Assembly (NCBI RefSeq): GCF_006874625.1
Contig: NZ_CP030034.1
Location: 992,001 to 1,056,000 of the forward strand
From: Bdellovibrio sp. NC01
GTDB taxonomy: Bacteria; Bdellovibrionota; Bdellovibrionia; Bdellovibrionales; Bdellovibrionaceae
Length of the DNA stretch: 64,000 nucleotides
Direction: 5' to 3'
In this document: in pieces, positions 1 to 8,314 of the stretch
How the letters are laid out: each line of letters starts with the position of its first letter
Numbering within the stretch: the first letter of the stretch is position 1
The notes under the pieces: generated by a model
Told to the model about the DNA's origin: nothing
What the model saw: the letters and a program-made list of their open reading frames with translations, nothing else
Databases searched by the model: none
Made by a program: the position numbers and the translations under genes

Positions 1-28
1 TGGCCCAAAGAATGACAGAATTGGACCT

Positions 29-1291
29 ATGAAAGCCCTCACTCAGCAAGAACTTCAGACCTTTGTCACTTCTATTTTTCCAGCCATCGAGGGTGCACAA
101 CTACAAGAAGTGCAAGTCAGCGACCGTGGTCTTGCTTTAGGGTTTCATCGTGAGACGATGTTGTGGTTGATCCTAGACCTTGTACCCAACACGCCGATGA
201 TGTTGCTGTTTGAAGAAAACAGTCCCTTTAAAAAAGGTGCGAAATCAAAACCGGTGGCGTTGTTTTTAAATTCTCACGCCCGCAATTTGTATCTTCATAA
301 AATGGAAGTGCAAACAGAGTTCGGCCGTGTCGTAAAGATGCTGCTGAAAAATTCTCATAAGGAATGCGAAATCGAAATTCGCATGATTCCCAAACAATGC
401 AACGTCATCGTCAAAGCGGAAGGCAAACACATCGCGTGGGAGCGACCTTTGGATTTAACTCCGCCACCAGTCGTTGAAAATCCTCCCGAGCCACGTTCCA
501 TTGAACAACTTCATGAAGAGTGGTTGGCGGAACAAGGGGCGGGTTCTGCGCAGAAAACGGCGCTCGACCCTGTTGCACAGTGGGAAAAGCAGAAACAAAA
601 AGACCTCGAGAAAAAGCGTAAAGCTTTAGCGGAAATTCAAAAGCAGATTGAAAGCGATAAAGAAAGTCTGTGGATTGAAGCAGGGACGTTTTTAAAAACT
701 CACGGATCGTTAGAGGTTCCGGAAGAGTTGCAAGCTTTTGTCGATAAAAAACAATCATTGAGCTGGAATATCGAAAACAGTTTCAGCAAGGCGAAACAAC
801 TTGTTGGCAAAAAAGAAGGTGCTCGCGAGCGATTGACTGAGCTCGTTGCAGAAATTGCGAAACTTGAAAAATCTCAATTCAGTGAAAAACGTCAAAAGAA
901 TCAGTTGATCGACCTGATGCAAAAGACCGATGCTCGTGGTCGTAAGTTGCATTTGGATTCAGGGGCCCTTGCTTATTGTGGAAAGTCAGCGGCAGATAAT
1001 TTGGCGTTGCTTCGTCAGGCAAAAGCTTGGGACTACTGGCTGCATTTGAAAGATTACCCGGGCGCGCATGCGATCATTCATCGCCAACGTGATCAGGAAG
1101 TTCCTGCGGGTGAGGTGCAAGAGGTTGCAGCTTGGGTCGCTAAAGAGTCGTTGTCATCAAAGTCATTGATGGTGGGGCAAAAAGTCGCCGTGGTTATGGT
1201 AGAGTGCCGCTTCGTTCGTCCGATCAAGGGTGATAAATTGGGAAGAGTCACTTACCATTCGGAAAAGACCTTTCATTTCACTTTGCGTTAG
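29..1291 (+). CDS. NFACT-family (RqcH/Rqc2-like) ribosome quality-control protein
   Basis: 420 residues with an NFACT-N-like first half, a charged coiled coil at about residues 180-300 and an NFACT-R (DUF814) domain at about 305-420, recognised by the stretch DYWLHLKDYPGAHAII. Family members bind stalled 50S-peptidyl-tRNA complexes and in bacteria direct C-terminal alanine tailing. The protein is shorter than typical RqcH (about 570 residues). At the position where RqcH has its conserved Asp-Arg pair it shows Gly99-Arg100. No strong ribosome binding site precedes the ATG. The family call is firm; activity in alanine tailing is inference. Confidence 0.85.
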   Translation: MKALTQQELQTFVTSIFPAIEGAQLQEVQVSDRGLALGFHRETMLWLILDLVPNTPMMLLFEENSPFKKGAKSKPVALFLNSHARNLYLHKMEVQTEFGRVVKMLLKNSHKECEIEIRMIPKQCNVIVKAEGKHIAWERPLDLTPPPVVENPPEPRSIEQLHEEWLAEQGAGSAQKTALDPVAQWEKQKQKDLEKKRKALAEIQKQIESDKESLWIEAGTFLKTHGSLEVPEELQAFVDKKQSLSWNIENSFSKAKQLVGKKEGARERLTELVAEIAKLEKSQFSEKRQKNQLIDLMQKTDARGRKLHLDSGALAYCGKSAADNLALLRQAKAWDYWLHLKDYPGAHAIIHRQRDQEVPAGEVQEVAAWVAKESLSSKSLMVGQKVAVVMVECRFVRPIKGDKLGRVTYHSEKTFHFTLR

Positions 1292-1315
1292 GCCCTCACT
1301 TCACTCGGGACAAGC

Positions 1316-1343
1316 TTGACTGAAAGTCGTGCGGGTTTAGAAT
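1316..1343 (+). promoter_or_regulatory. Candidate sigma-70 promoter for the gld-like operon
   Basis: TTGACT (1316-1321) and TAGAAT (1338-1343), each matching five of six consensus bases, are separated by 16 bases. They lie about 30 bases before the ATG at 1375 in the only gap ahead of a six-gene operon. Seen by eye only. Confidence 0.55.
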
Positions 1344-1374
1344 TTCTTCTGCATACATGCTAGGAGAACTTCGA

Positions 1375-2313
1375 ATGATTGAAGTTAAGGATCTTACCAA
1401 GGATTACGGCCCACGACGTGCGATTGATCATCTGAACTTTACAGTCAGCAAAGGTGACGTCGTTGGATTTCTAGGCCCCAACGGTGCCGGCAAATCAACA
1501 ACAATGAAAATCATTACGGGCTTCATGGCCCCCAGCAGTGGCCAGGCGTCTGTCGCAGGATTTGATGTTTTCGAAAATCCCATTGAAGTAAAAAAACGTA
1601 TTGGTTATTTGCCAGAAACTCCACCGGTGTATGGTGATATGTATGTGCGCGACTATCTTCGTTATGTCGCCGCCTTAAAACAAGTGCCTAAAGAAAAAGT
1701 CGAAACGCTAGTAAATAACGCCATTGAAAAAACAAACTTGGGCGATGTACAGAAACGTTTGATTCAACATCTTTCCAAAGGTTTCAAACAACGTGTGGGA
1801 ATTGCCCAAGCGTTGGTATCTGATCCTGAAGTTTTGATTCTGGATGAACCCACAGTCGGTCTTGATCCAAAACAAGTGGCTGAAATTCGTGATTTGATCA
1901 AAGCCTTGAAAGGCCAGCATACAATTATTCTTTCAACCCACATTCTTCCTGAAGTGCAAGCGACGTGTGAAAAGATTGTGATCATTAATAAAGGTCGCAT
2001 TGTCGCGCAAGACAGTATTCATCGTTTGTCGACGATGGAAAAAGGCCAAAGCCGTCTGCAAGTGCGTTTGCGTAAAGACGTTTCTGATATGAAAGCGATT
2101 TTGTCGAATGTGTCTGCTGTGATTGGTATCCATGAAGGGGCCTCTCATAAAGAATGGCGCATTGATGTTCAAGGTGGCGAGGAATCGGTAGATGCCGTTT
2201 CTTCATGCCTGGTGCAAAAGGGATTGGGTTTGCTAGAGCTGACTCCGACGAAATTGGATCTTGAAGATGTCTTCTTGAAATTGACTTATGGTCAAGAAGG
2301 AGCGCAATCATGA
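1375..2313 (+). CDS. ABC transporter ATP-binding protein, GldA-like
   Basis: Cytoplasmic ATPase of 312 residues. Walker A is GPNGAGKST (34-42), the signature region LSKGFKQR (133-140), Walker B VLILDEPT (153-160) and the switch His is 189. The start at 1375 is chosen because AGGAGA lies seven bases before it; an in-frame ATG at 1357 has no such site and would include it. The gene overlaps the downstream permease by four bases (ATGA), suggesting translational coupling. Together with the next two genes it matches the GldA-GldF-GldG type of ABC exporter, which is needed for gliding in some Bacteroidetes. The substrate is unknown. Confidence 0.93.
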   Translation: MIEVKDLTKDYGPRRAIDHLNFTVSKGDVVGFLGPNGAGKSTTMKIITGFMAPSSGQASVAGFDVFENPIEVKKRIGYLPETPPVYGDMYVRDYLRYVAALKQVPKEKVETLVNNAIEKTNLGDVQKRLIQHLSKGFKQRVGIAQALVSDPEVLILDEPTVGLDPKQVAEIRDLIKALKGQHTIILSTHILPEVQATCEKIVIINKGRIVAQDSIHRLSTMEKGQSRLQVRLRKDVSDMKAILSNVSAVIGIHEGASHKEWRIDVQGGEESVDAVSSCLVQKGLGLLELTPTKLDLEDVFLKLTYGQEGAQS

Positions 2314-3083
2314 ATGGTGCCGTGACTATTTTTAAAAAAGAATTAAAGGGCTTTTTCTTAAGCCCCACTTTCTGGGTCGTTTGTTTTTTGATCAGCGTGG
2401 TCTTTAGCTGGGTGTATCCAATTCAACTGAATATGTTTGCACAACTTCTTTTGAACTATGTGATGCAACAGAATGTGCCAGCAAATCAACTGAACATCCA
2501 TTACGGTGTGTTCTTGCGTTTGTTGTCTTACTTGAACTTGTTGCTTATTTTTGTGGTTCCAGCTTTGACGATGAAGTTATTTGCTGAAGAAAAGAAGATG
2601 CGCACGTTCGATCTGCTTTTGACTTCACCCGTGACGTCATTGCAAATCGTTGTTGGAAAATACTTGGCGGCGCTTGCGGCAGTCTTCGGTTTGGTGTTGG
2701 TTGCAATCTCTTACCCTATTGCAACGGCGGCTTTGGCGAAGTTGAATTGGGGACCGTTGCTCATTGCATTCTTCGGTATCTTCTTGGTTGGCGCAGTATA
2801 CGCGGCTATGGATTTGTTTGCGTCGTCATTGACTGAAAATTCTTTGATCGCTTATGTCGCCTCTGTGATGTTTAACGTTTCGATCTGGTTTATTGGTATT
2901 GGCGCTGAAGCCGTCGATAGCGAGACCGCTCGTAAAGTGTTTGAGCACGTATCGCTTAGCACGCATCTTTCAAGTCTTGTGGAAGGCACTATCCGTACCA
3001 ACGGGTTGGTGTTTTTTGCAAGTATCATCGTCTTGTTCTGCTTCTTGGCGGAACGTGTAGTTGAATCCTCTCGCTGGAGATAA
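2310..3083 (+). CDS. ABC-2 type permease, GldF-like
   Basis: Integral inner-membrane protein of 257 residues with about six hydrophobic segments, starting with FWVVCFLISVVFSW near the N-terminus and ending with a segment around FFASIIVLFCFL. The cytoplasmic stretch EEKKMRTFDLLLTSPVT after the second segment is typical of ABC-2 permeases of the GldF/NosY type. It overlaps the ATPase gene by four bases and ends two bases before the GldG-like gene, so all three should be made together as one transporter. Confidence 0.9.
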   Translation: MNGAVTIFKKELKGFFLSPTFWVVCFLISVVFSWVYPIQLNMFAQLLLNYVMQQNVPANQLNIHYGVFLRLLSYLNLLLIFVVPALTMKLFAEEKKMRTFDLLLTSPVTSLQIVVGKYLAALAAVFGLVLVAISYPIATAALAKLNWGPLLIAFFGIFLVGAVYAAMDLFASSLTENSLIAYVASVMFNVSIWFIGIGAEAVDSETARKVFEHVSLSTHLSSLVEGTIRTNGLVFFASIIVLFCFLAERVVESSRWR

Positions 3084-3085
3084 GA

Positions 3086-4609
3086 ATGAGCAAACTTGGT
3101 AAATTATCTATTCTGCTTTCGGGTATCTCTTTAGTTTCGACGATTATCATTCGCTATATTATCGGTGACTGGGTGCCGTTTTGTTGGGTCGCTTTAGGCT
3201 TAACGGTCTTCTTTTTGGTTATCACTTTGATTTTGGATCGTAAGTTCTTAAATGAATTCATCGGCATGAAGACAACGAAGGAAGGCATGAGCATGGGTGT
3301 GCTGATTGTCTTGATGTTGGCGTTGTTGATTGTTGTGAACTATTTGGGTGTAAAGCACTATACGACTTGGGATTTTTCAACGGCGCAAACCAACACTTTG
3401 TCTGAACAATCCGTCAAGCTGGTGAAGTCTTTGGATTCAGACCTTAAGGTTTTGTTTTTCTATAAAAAGGGTGTCGAAGGCAACGAAGACAATCGTCGTC
3501 AGTTCCGCGAATTGATAAAAAAATACCAAGATCAAAGCCAAAAGATTCAACTTGATTTCGTCGAAGTGAATGAACGCCCGGATCTTGCCAAAGAATATGG
3601 TGTCGATAAGGGCAGTGGCGTTGTGTTCTTGGATTACAAAGGACGTCGCAATCGCATCGAGAAAATTGACGAACAGGAATTCACAAGCGCCCTTGTGAAA
3701 GTAACACGCACGACGATCAAGAATATCTATTTCACAATCGGTCATGGCGAAAAGAATCTGGATGAAGCCAAAGAAGGCTTGGGTCTGAACGCTTTGAAGG
3801 TAATGTTGGAAAATAACCGCTACACTGTCAAAACTTTGCCGTTATTGCAGACGACAAAAGTTCCAGATGACGCTGACGTCGTGGTGATTGCAGGTCCGAT
3901 TCAAAACTTCCAAGATTTTGAAATCAACGCGTTAGAAGAATACATCAAGCGCGGTGGCAGCTTGTTTATCGCTCTGGAATCGCAAAATACGGCGGGTTTG
4001 GAAAAGCTGACGAAAAAAATCGGTGTTGAACCTGAAAACAATTACGTCCTAAATGTTGTTGAAACAGTAATGGGCAAAGGAATCAACCAAGGCCCAACAA
4101 CAGGCACATTGTTTTCGCCAACGAATCAAATCACAAAAGGATTTGGAACTGGTGAAGGGACGTTGTTCCGTTATCCACAAGGTCTAACAACTTTGACGGT
4201 CGAAGGCATCACTGTGGATCAACTTGTGCGCACGATCCCTAATGCAGTGGCGTATCCTACAATGTCGATTAAAGGCGATGGTAAAGAAGGCAGTTACGCA
4301 TTGGTTGACGAAGTCAGTGGTAAACTTCCTGGTGGTAAAGACTTTAAAGCAGTGATCGCTGGTGACGTGGATTTTATGAGCAACCAGATGCTTTATCAAA
4401 ACTTGAACCGCGACTTGGTTCTAAATTCAATTGCGGCTTTGGCAAAAGAAGAAAACTTGATCAGCATTTCGCCAAAAGAACCACAATCGACACAACTTCT
4501 TTTGACGGAAACCAAATTTGCCGTTTTCTTGTTTGCTTTCATTATTCCATTCCCTATCTTGCTTTTGGGGATCGCAATCGGTCTTGGAATTAAAAGGAGA
4601 AATGCCTAA
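3086..4609 (+). CDS. GldG-like ABC transporter auxiliary protein
   Basis: 507 residues. Two or three membrane segments lie in the first 95 residues, followed by a large extracytoplasmic domain and one C-terminal membrane segment (about 480-502, FAVFLFAFIIPFPILLLGI) with a basic tail. The stretch beginning NTLSEQSVKLVKSL and the later glutamine-amidotransferase-like fold region VVVIAGPIQNF are typical of GldG/ABC_transp_aux proteins. It starts two bases after the permease, and its stop overlaps the next start by one base (TAATG). It probably forms the periplasmic part of the transporter. Confidence 0.88.
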   Translation: MSKLGKLSILLSGISLVSTIIIRYIIGDWVPFCWVALGLTVFFLVITLILDRKFLNEFIGMKTTKEGMSMGVLIVLMLALLIVVNYLGVKHYTTWDFSTAQTNTLSEQSVKLVKSLDSDLKVLFFYKKGVEGNEDNRRQFRELIKKYQDQSQKIQLDFVEVNERPDLAKEYGVDKGSGVVFLDYKGRRNRIEKIDEQEFTSALVKVTRTTIKNIYFTIGHGEKNLDEAKEGLGLNALKVMLENNRYTVKTLPLLQTTKVPDDADVVVIAGPIQNFQDFEINALEEYIKRGGSLFIALESQNTAGLEKLTKKIGVEPENNYVLNVVETVMGKGINQGPTTGTLFSPTNQITKGFGTGEGTLFRYPQGLTTLTVEGITVDQLVRTIPNAVAYPTMSIKGDGKEGSYALVDEVSGKLPGGKDFKAVIAGDVDFMSNQMLYQNLNRDLVLNSIAALAKEENLISISPKEPQSTQLLLTETKFAVFLFAFIIPFPILLLGIAIGLGIKRRNA

Positions 4610-5601
4610 TGAAACTTAAAGGTCGTTCCATTCTAGTTATTGCTTTGCTTATCTTTGGTGGTTACGCCTTTTACGATTTTAAAAAGGACCAGAAAAAAGA
4701 GATGAGCCAAGCGGAAGCCGCTCGTCTGTTGACTGTCGACTTTGATCAAGTGGATTCAGTTGTGATTGAAAAGGGCGAGCAAAAGATTTCCCTTAAGCGC
4801 ACCGTCGATGGCTGGAACATGGAAGAGCCTATTAAAGATCTTGCCGATAATACAGCTGTTGATGATCTGATTAAGAATTCCGCGACTGAAAGAATTATTG
4901 AAGTCGTCAAAGATGAACCAAAGATTGACTGGTCCATGTACGGCTTAGATAAACCGCTTGGCAAGATCACGTATCACTCGACAGCAGGCAAACAAAACGT
5001 TTTTGAGATTGCTACGAAACGTAATTTTGAAGAAAACGTTTACGCACGCAGAGATTCTGAAAGTCGTGTGCTGCTGGTAAACTCCGTATGGCAAAATCGT
5101 ATTAACAAACAGCCTATCGATTTCCGTGATCGCCGCGTTTTGCGCCACAAAATGGCTTCTATCGACTCTATGAAATTGAAAAACACGGTTGGCACTTTGG
5201 AGTTACAACTTCAAGACGGCAAATGGGTTGCGCCAAAAGCGAAAGACCAAGTTTTAGAGCAAAATAAAGTTCGCGAGCTTTTGCAAAGTATTGCTGATGC
5301 CAAGGCCGCGGAATATGTCGAAGGCAAAGCTCCCGTTTTAAAGCCGTTATTCACTTTGAATTTGCAGTTGGCGGATAAAAGCTGGACTGCGGAAGTGGGG
5401 CAGGCGCAGGACCTAAAAATCTATGCGAAAGTATCTGACCCCGCATTTGTTCTAAAGCTTGAGCCGGGTGCCATGGACAAATTGATCAAACTGACAATTG
5501 AGGACTTGAAAGAAGCCCCTCCTTCGAAGGAGAATAAAGGCGCGCCGAATACAGAAGGTGCAGATCAAGCTTTGGCTACGCAAAAGAAAGAAATTAAATA
5601 A
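4609..5601 (+). CDS. DUF4340-domain protein, membrane-anchored
   Basis: 330 residues with one N-terminal membrane anchor (about 6-22) and a repetitive extracytoplasmic beta-rich body typical of DUF4340, containing the stretches VDSVVIEKGEQKISLKR and WSMYGLDKPLGKITY. The C-terminal 35 residues are charged and low in complexity. DUF4340 genes very often follow gldG-like genes, and here the two overlap by one base. The likely role is an extracytoplasmic partner of the ABC complex; no enzymatic function can be assigned. Confidence 0.85.
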   Translation: MKLKGRSILVIALLIFGGYAFYDFKKDQKKEMSQAEAARLLTVDFDQVDSVVIEKGEQKISLKRTVDGWNMEEPIKDLADNTAVDDLIKNSATERIIEVVKDEPKIDWSMYGLDKPLGKITYHSTAGKQNVFEIATKRNFEENVYARRDSESRVLLVNSVWQNRINKQPIDFRDRRVLRHKMASIDSMKLKNTVGTLELQLQDGKWVAPKAKDQVLEQNKVRELLQSIADAKAAEYVEGKAPVLKPLFTLNLQLADKSWTAEVGQAQDLKIYAKVSDPAFVLKLEPGAMDKLIKLTIEDLKEAPPSKENKGAPNTEGADQALATQKKEIK

Positions 5602-6594
5602 ATGCAGAAGATTGTCGTTAAATCTCCGACTCGTGTGGACCTAGCAGGTGGAACATTGGATTTGTGGCCCCTGTATCTTTTTATCAATGGCGCATCGACT
5701 GTGAATGTGGCCATCGACGTTTATACGAACGTTGAATTGACTCCTCATGATGATGCGACAATCGTTCTTGAATCTGCAGATTTGAAGCTTCGCAAAGGCT
5801 ATACGGATTTGATGGACGCTTTGGCTGACACAGATCCAAAAATGATTTTATTGCAAACGCAGCTGCGCTATTGGATGCCGAAAAAAGGTTTCACTTTGAA
5901 AACTTCTTCTGAAAGTCCTGTCGGTGGTGGTTTGGGCGGAAGCTCAAGCTTAACGATCGGTTTGATGAAAGCCTTTGCGCAATTCTGTGAAAAGCCTTTC
6001 AAAGATGTGCATCACATGGTGCATGTGGCTCATAATATCGAAGCTGAAATTTTAAATACACCGACAGGCACGCAAGATTATTATCCGGCGGCTTCAGGTG
6101 GTTTGAATGTGCTTCATTATTCTTACAATGGAATTCAACAAGAAGTGTTGAATGTTACCAATACTCCGTTGTCACAAAAATTTATGCTTGTCTACACGGG
6201 CAAAGCACATCACTCGGGCCTAAATAACTTTGAAGTGATGAAGGATTCTGTCACAAAAGATCCAGAAACGATTCAAGCGTTGAAAGATTTGAAAGCGATC
6301 GCTATCGAAACTGAACATGCGGTTCGTGCTGGCAACTGGAATGAAATTGGCACACTTTTTAAACGTGAATTCGAAGCGCGTGTCCGTTTGGCGCCAGAGT
6401 TTTCAAGTCCTGAGATCCAACGCCTTGCCGAACTCTCTTTGCAGAATGGGGCAGAGGCTGTTAAGATTTGTGGAGCTGGGGGCGGCGGTTGTGTTCTTGT
6501 TTGGTGTCCTCCGGAAAACAAACAAAAGGTAGCAAGTGCATGCCAAGAAGCCGGCTTTCAGGTGATGGACGCAAAACCCGTCAATCCTCTGTAA
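5602..6594 (+). CDS. GHMP-family sugar kinase (heptose/fucose-kinase-like)
   Basis: 330 residues. The N-terminal SPTRVDLAGGTLD (8-20) is the substrate-side motif shared with D,D-heptose-7-phosphate kinases, followed by the ATP-binding motif PVGGGLGGSSSL (106-117) and a C-terminal glycine-rich motif KICGAGGGGCVL. It is soluble and would phosphorylate a sugar or sugar phosphate, perhaps for LPS or surface glycan. The ATG directly follows the TAA of the DUF4340 gene. HddA-like is the best guess, but the exact sugar cannot be read from sequence. Confidence 0.85.
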   Translation: MQKIVVKSPTRVDLAGGTLDLWPLYLFINGASTVNVAIDVYTNVELTPHDDATIVLESADLKLRKGYTDLMDALADTDPKMILLQTQLRYWMPKKGFTLKTSSESPVGGGLGGSSSLTIGLMKAFAQFCEKPFKDVHHMVHVAHNIEAEILNTPTGTQDYYPAASGGLNVLHYSYNGIQQEVLNVTNTPLSQKFMLVYTGKAHHSGLNNFEVMKDSVTKDPETIQALKDLKAIAIETEHAVRAGNWNEIGTLFKREFEARVRLAPEFSSPEIQRLAELSLQNGAEAVKICGAGGGGCVLVWCPPENKQKVASACQEAGFQVMDAKPVNPL

Positions 6595-7499
6595 AAAAGA
6601 AGACAACAAAAAAAGTCGCGCCGAAAAAGGTGAAGGCGATCGAAAGTTCGTCTTCCACAGATACTTCACATGCGGGCATGGTTCATCGTTTTATCGGCAT
6701 CTCTTTAGGTGGCGGTAAAACCGATAAGGCCTGTGTTGCTGTTATCGAATATTACCCTAAGCACAAAAAAGTTTTTCTATCGCGTTTAGTTGAAAAAATT
6801 AAAAGCGATGAAGTGCATTCAGCCGATTTCAAAATTCATGAAGTCATTGGGCAGTATCACGAAGACATCGAATCGATTGCGTTCGATGTGCCATTCCGTT
6901 TACCTCATTGTGTCGAGTGCAATCCATTGTGCCCTGGAATTGAGGCGTGCCCCGAGCCCCACGTAAAATGGATGTGGGATTACACACGCAAGCTTCATAA
7001 AAAGAAAAAACCACGCAAGCTGTTTACACCTTATACTCAACGCTGTGTTGAAATGTATCTGTCGACAGAACTTGAAGAGCCGTTCATTTTGCAGCATGCA
7101 ATGGGAGCAAACTGTGCGCCGTTATTAGCGCGTGCGATGTATTTAAAACGTCGCATCAAGTTCCCATGTATCGAAGTGTTTCCGAAGCTGAGCATTTACC
7201 GTATTGGACGCTCGTTGCATGTAGCAAAAAGTCATTTGATGTTTCATAAACACGCCATCGGCGGGGATGAAAGTCGTCGTGTGATTTTGAACGCGTTAAG
7301 CACGCACAATATCGCCTTCGTGTATGAACAAGACGTGAAATTAATGATCGAAAATAATCACGCTTTTGAATCATTTGTATGTGCTCTTACGGGTTTTTTG
7401 AAATTCAAAGAATTGACGGAACCGCGTCCTCCTGGATTCCCGGCAAGTGAAGATTGGGTCGAGTTCCCGATTCCGGCGATTAAGTGGAATAGTTTTTAA
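6540..7499 (+). CDS. DUF429-like predicted RNase H-fold nuclease
   Basis: 319 residues from the ATG at 6540, which gives a Lys-rich tail (KKKTTKKVAPKK) and then FIGISLGGGKTDKACVAVIEY. That opening and the C-terminal HAFESFVCALTGF resemble the first strand and the catalytic helix of DUF429 RNase H-like proteins. AFDVPFRLP is the central acidic strand. An unusual insert holds four cysteines (CVECNPLCPGIEAC) that could bind metal. The start lies 55 bases inside the GHMP kinase gene in another frame; a later start such as the Met in AGMVHRF is possible. The function is unproven. Confidence 0.7.
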   Translation: MPRSRLSGDGRKTRQSSVKKKTTKKVAPKKVKAIESSSSTDTSHAGMVHRFIGISLGGGKTDKACVAVIEYYPKHKKVFLSRLVEKIKSDEVHSADFKIHEVIGQYHEDIESIAFDVPFRLPHCVECNPLCPGIEACPEPHVKWMWDYTRKLHKKKKPRKLFTPYTQRCVEMYLSTELEEPFILQHAMGANCAPLLARAMYLKRRIKFPCIEVFPKLSIYRIGRSLHVAKSHLMFHKHAIGGDESRRVILNALSTHNIAFVYEQDVKLMIENNHAFESFVCALTGFLKFKELTEPRPPGFPASEDWVEFPIPAIKWNSF

Positions 7500-7532
7500 G
7501 CTCTACAGACAAAGGTCTAGTCTACGTTAAGG

Positions 7533-7554
7533 ACACCGTACTTTGCGGTGTTTC
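7533..7554 (+). terminator. Short hairpin after the gld-like operon
   Basis: ACACCG (7533-7538) pairs with CGGTGT (7546-7551) around a seven-base loop, followed only by TTTC. It is a weak terminator candidate in the 128-base gap before the next gene. Confidence 0.4.
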
Positions 7555-7627
7555 TCCATTCATTTTTGTTTGCCTACAAGCCGCGGTCGTAACACAATTT
7601 TCTAGCAAACAATCACGGAGGTTCATT

Positions 7628-8119
7628 GTGAAAATTGCTAAGTTCGTTGTTATCGCTATGTTGGTTTCTGGTGCTGCTCACGCTGCAGGTAAAAAAGGTT
7701 TGTTGTCTGAAGTTTCTGGTCAAGGTTACGGATCTGCAGGTTGCGGTTTCGGTTCTATCTTGATGGGCCAAGACGGTAACCAAGTTCTTGCTGCTACTAC
7801 AAACGGCACATCTGGTTCACAAACTTTCGGTATCTCTACTGGTACATTGAACTGCCAACAAGACGCGGTTTTCAAATCTGGTAAAGAAGTTCCAGCTTTC
7901 ATCGAAGTGAACAAAGTTGCATTGGCTAACGACGCTGCTCGTGGACAAGGTGAAACTTTGGCAGGTCTTGCAAATCTTATGAATTGCGATGCTAAAGTTA
8001 TGGGTTCAACTTTGAAAAAGAACTACAACAAAATCTTTGTTGAAACAAACATGCAACCAGCTGCTATCGAAGCAAACATCAACCAAGTTGTTGTTGCTAA
8101 CAACGTTTGCGGCGCTTAA
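7628..8119 (+). CDS. Exported DUF3015-family protein
   Basis: 163 residues with a clear signal peptide (MKIAKFVVIAMLVSGAAHA). The mature part opens with the GYGSAGCGFGSILMG stretch characteristic of DUF3015 and has further cysteines in LNCQQ, MNCDA and NNVCG. Translation starts at a GTG eight bases after GGAGG. Codon use is strongly biased to a few codons (GCT, AAA, GGT), as in highly expressed genes. It is monocistronic between two hairpins. Its periplasmic or outer-membrane role is unknown. Confidence 0.85.
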   Translation: MKIAKFVVIAMLVSGAAHAAGKKGLLSEVSGQGYGSAGCGFGSILMGQDGNQVLAATTNGTSGSQTFGISTGTLNCQQDAVFKSGKEVPAFIEVNKVALANDAARGQGETLAGLANLMNCDAKVMGSTLKKNYNKIFVETNMQPAAIEANINQVVVANNVCGA

Positions 8120-8181
8120 TTAATTAAGCTTTAAACCGAACACCGGCGCGTACTTCTTGTTCGGTTCGTAGATTTCTAAAG

Positions 8182-8209
8182 GCGATGAGTGATCTCATCG
8201 CCTTTTTTA
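8182..8209 (+). terminator. Rho-independent terminator
   Basis: GGCGATGAG (8182-8190) pairs perfectly with CTCATCGCC (8195-8203) around a TGAT loop and is followed by six T. A second inverted repeat, AACCGAAC with GTTCGGTT, lies just upstream between the stop codon and this hairpin. It ends the DUF3015 transcript. Confidence 0.9.
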
Positions 8210-8314
8210 TTTTTGGCTAACCAAAAAAATCTTTCCTGGAAATTTGCGCTTTATGCTCTGTCTCATACGGGAATCTGCTTCGCAGAAAGACCGCTAAGTA
8301 ATAGGCTTTGGGTC

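Noticed and set aside
1-28. End of an upstream gene (stop TGA at 13-15)
   Set aside because: Only four codons are visible, which is too little to support a feature.
8189-8314. Longer N-terminus for the DUF4105 protein
   Set aside because: It would start inside a terminator hairpin and push the signal peptide to residue 43.
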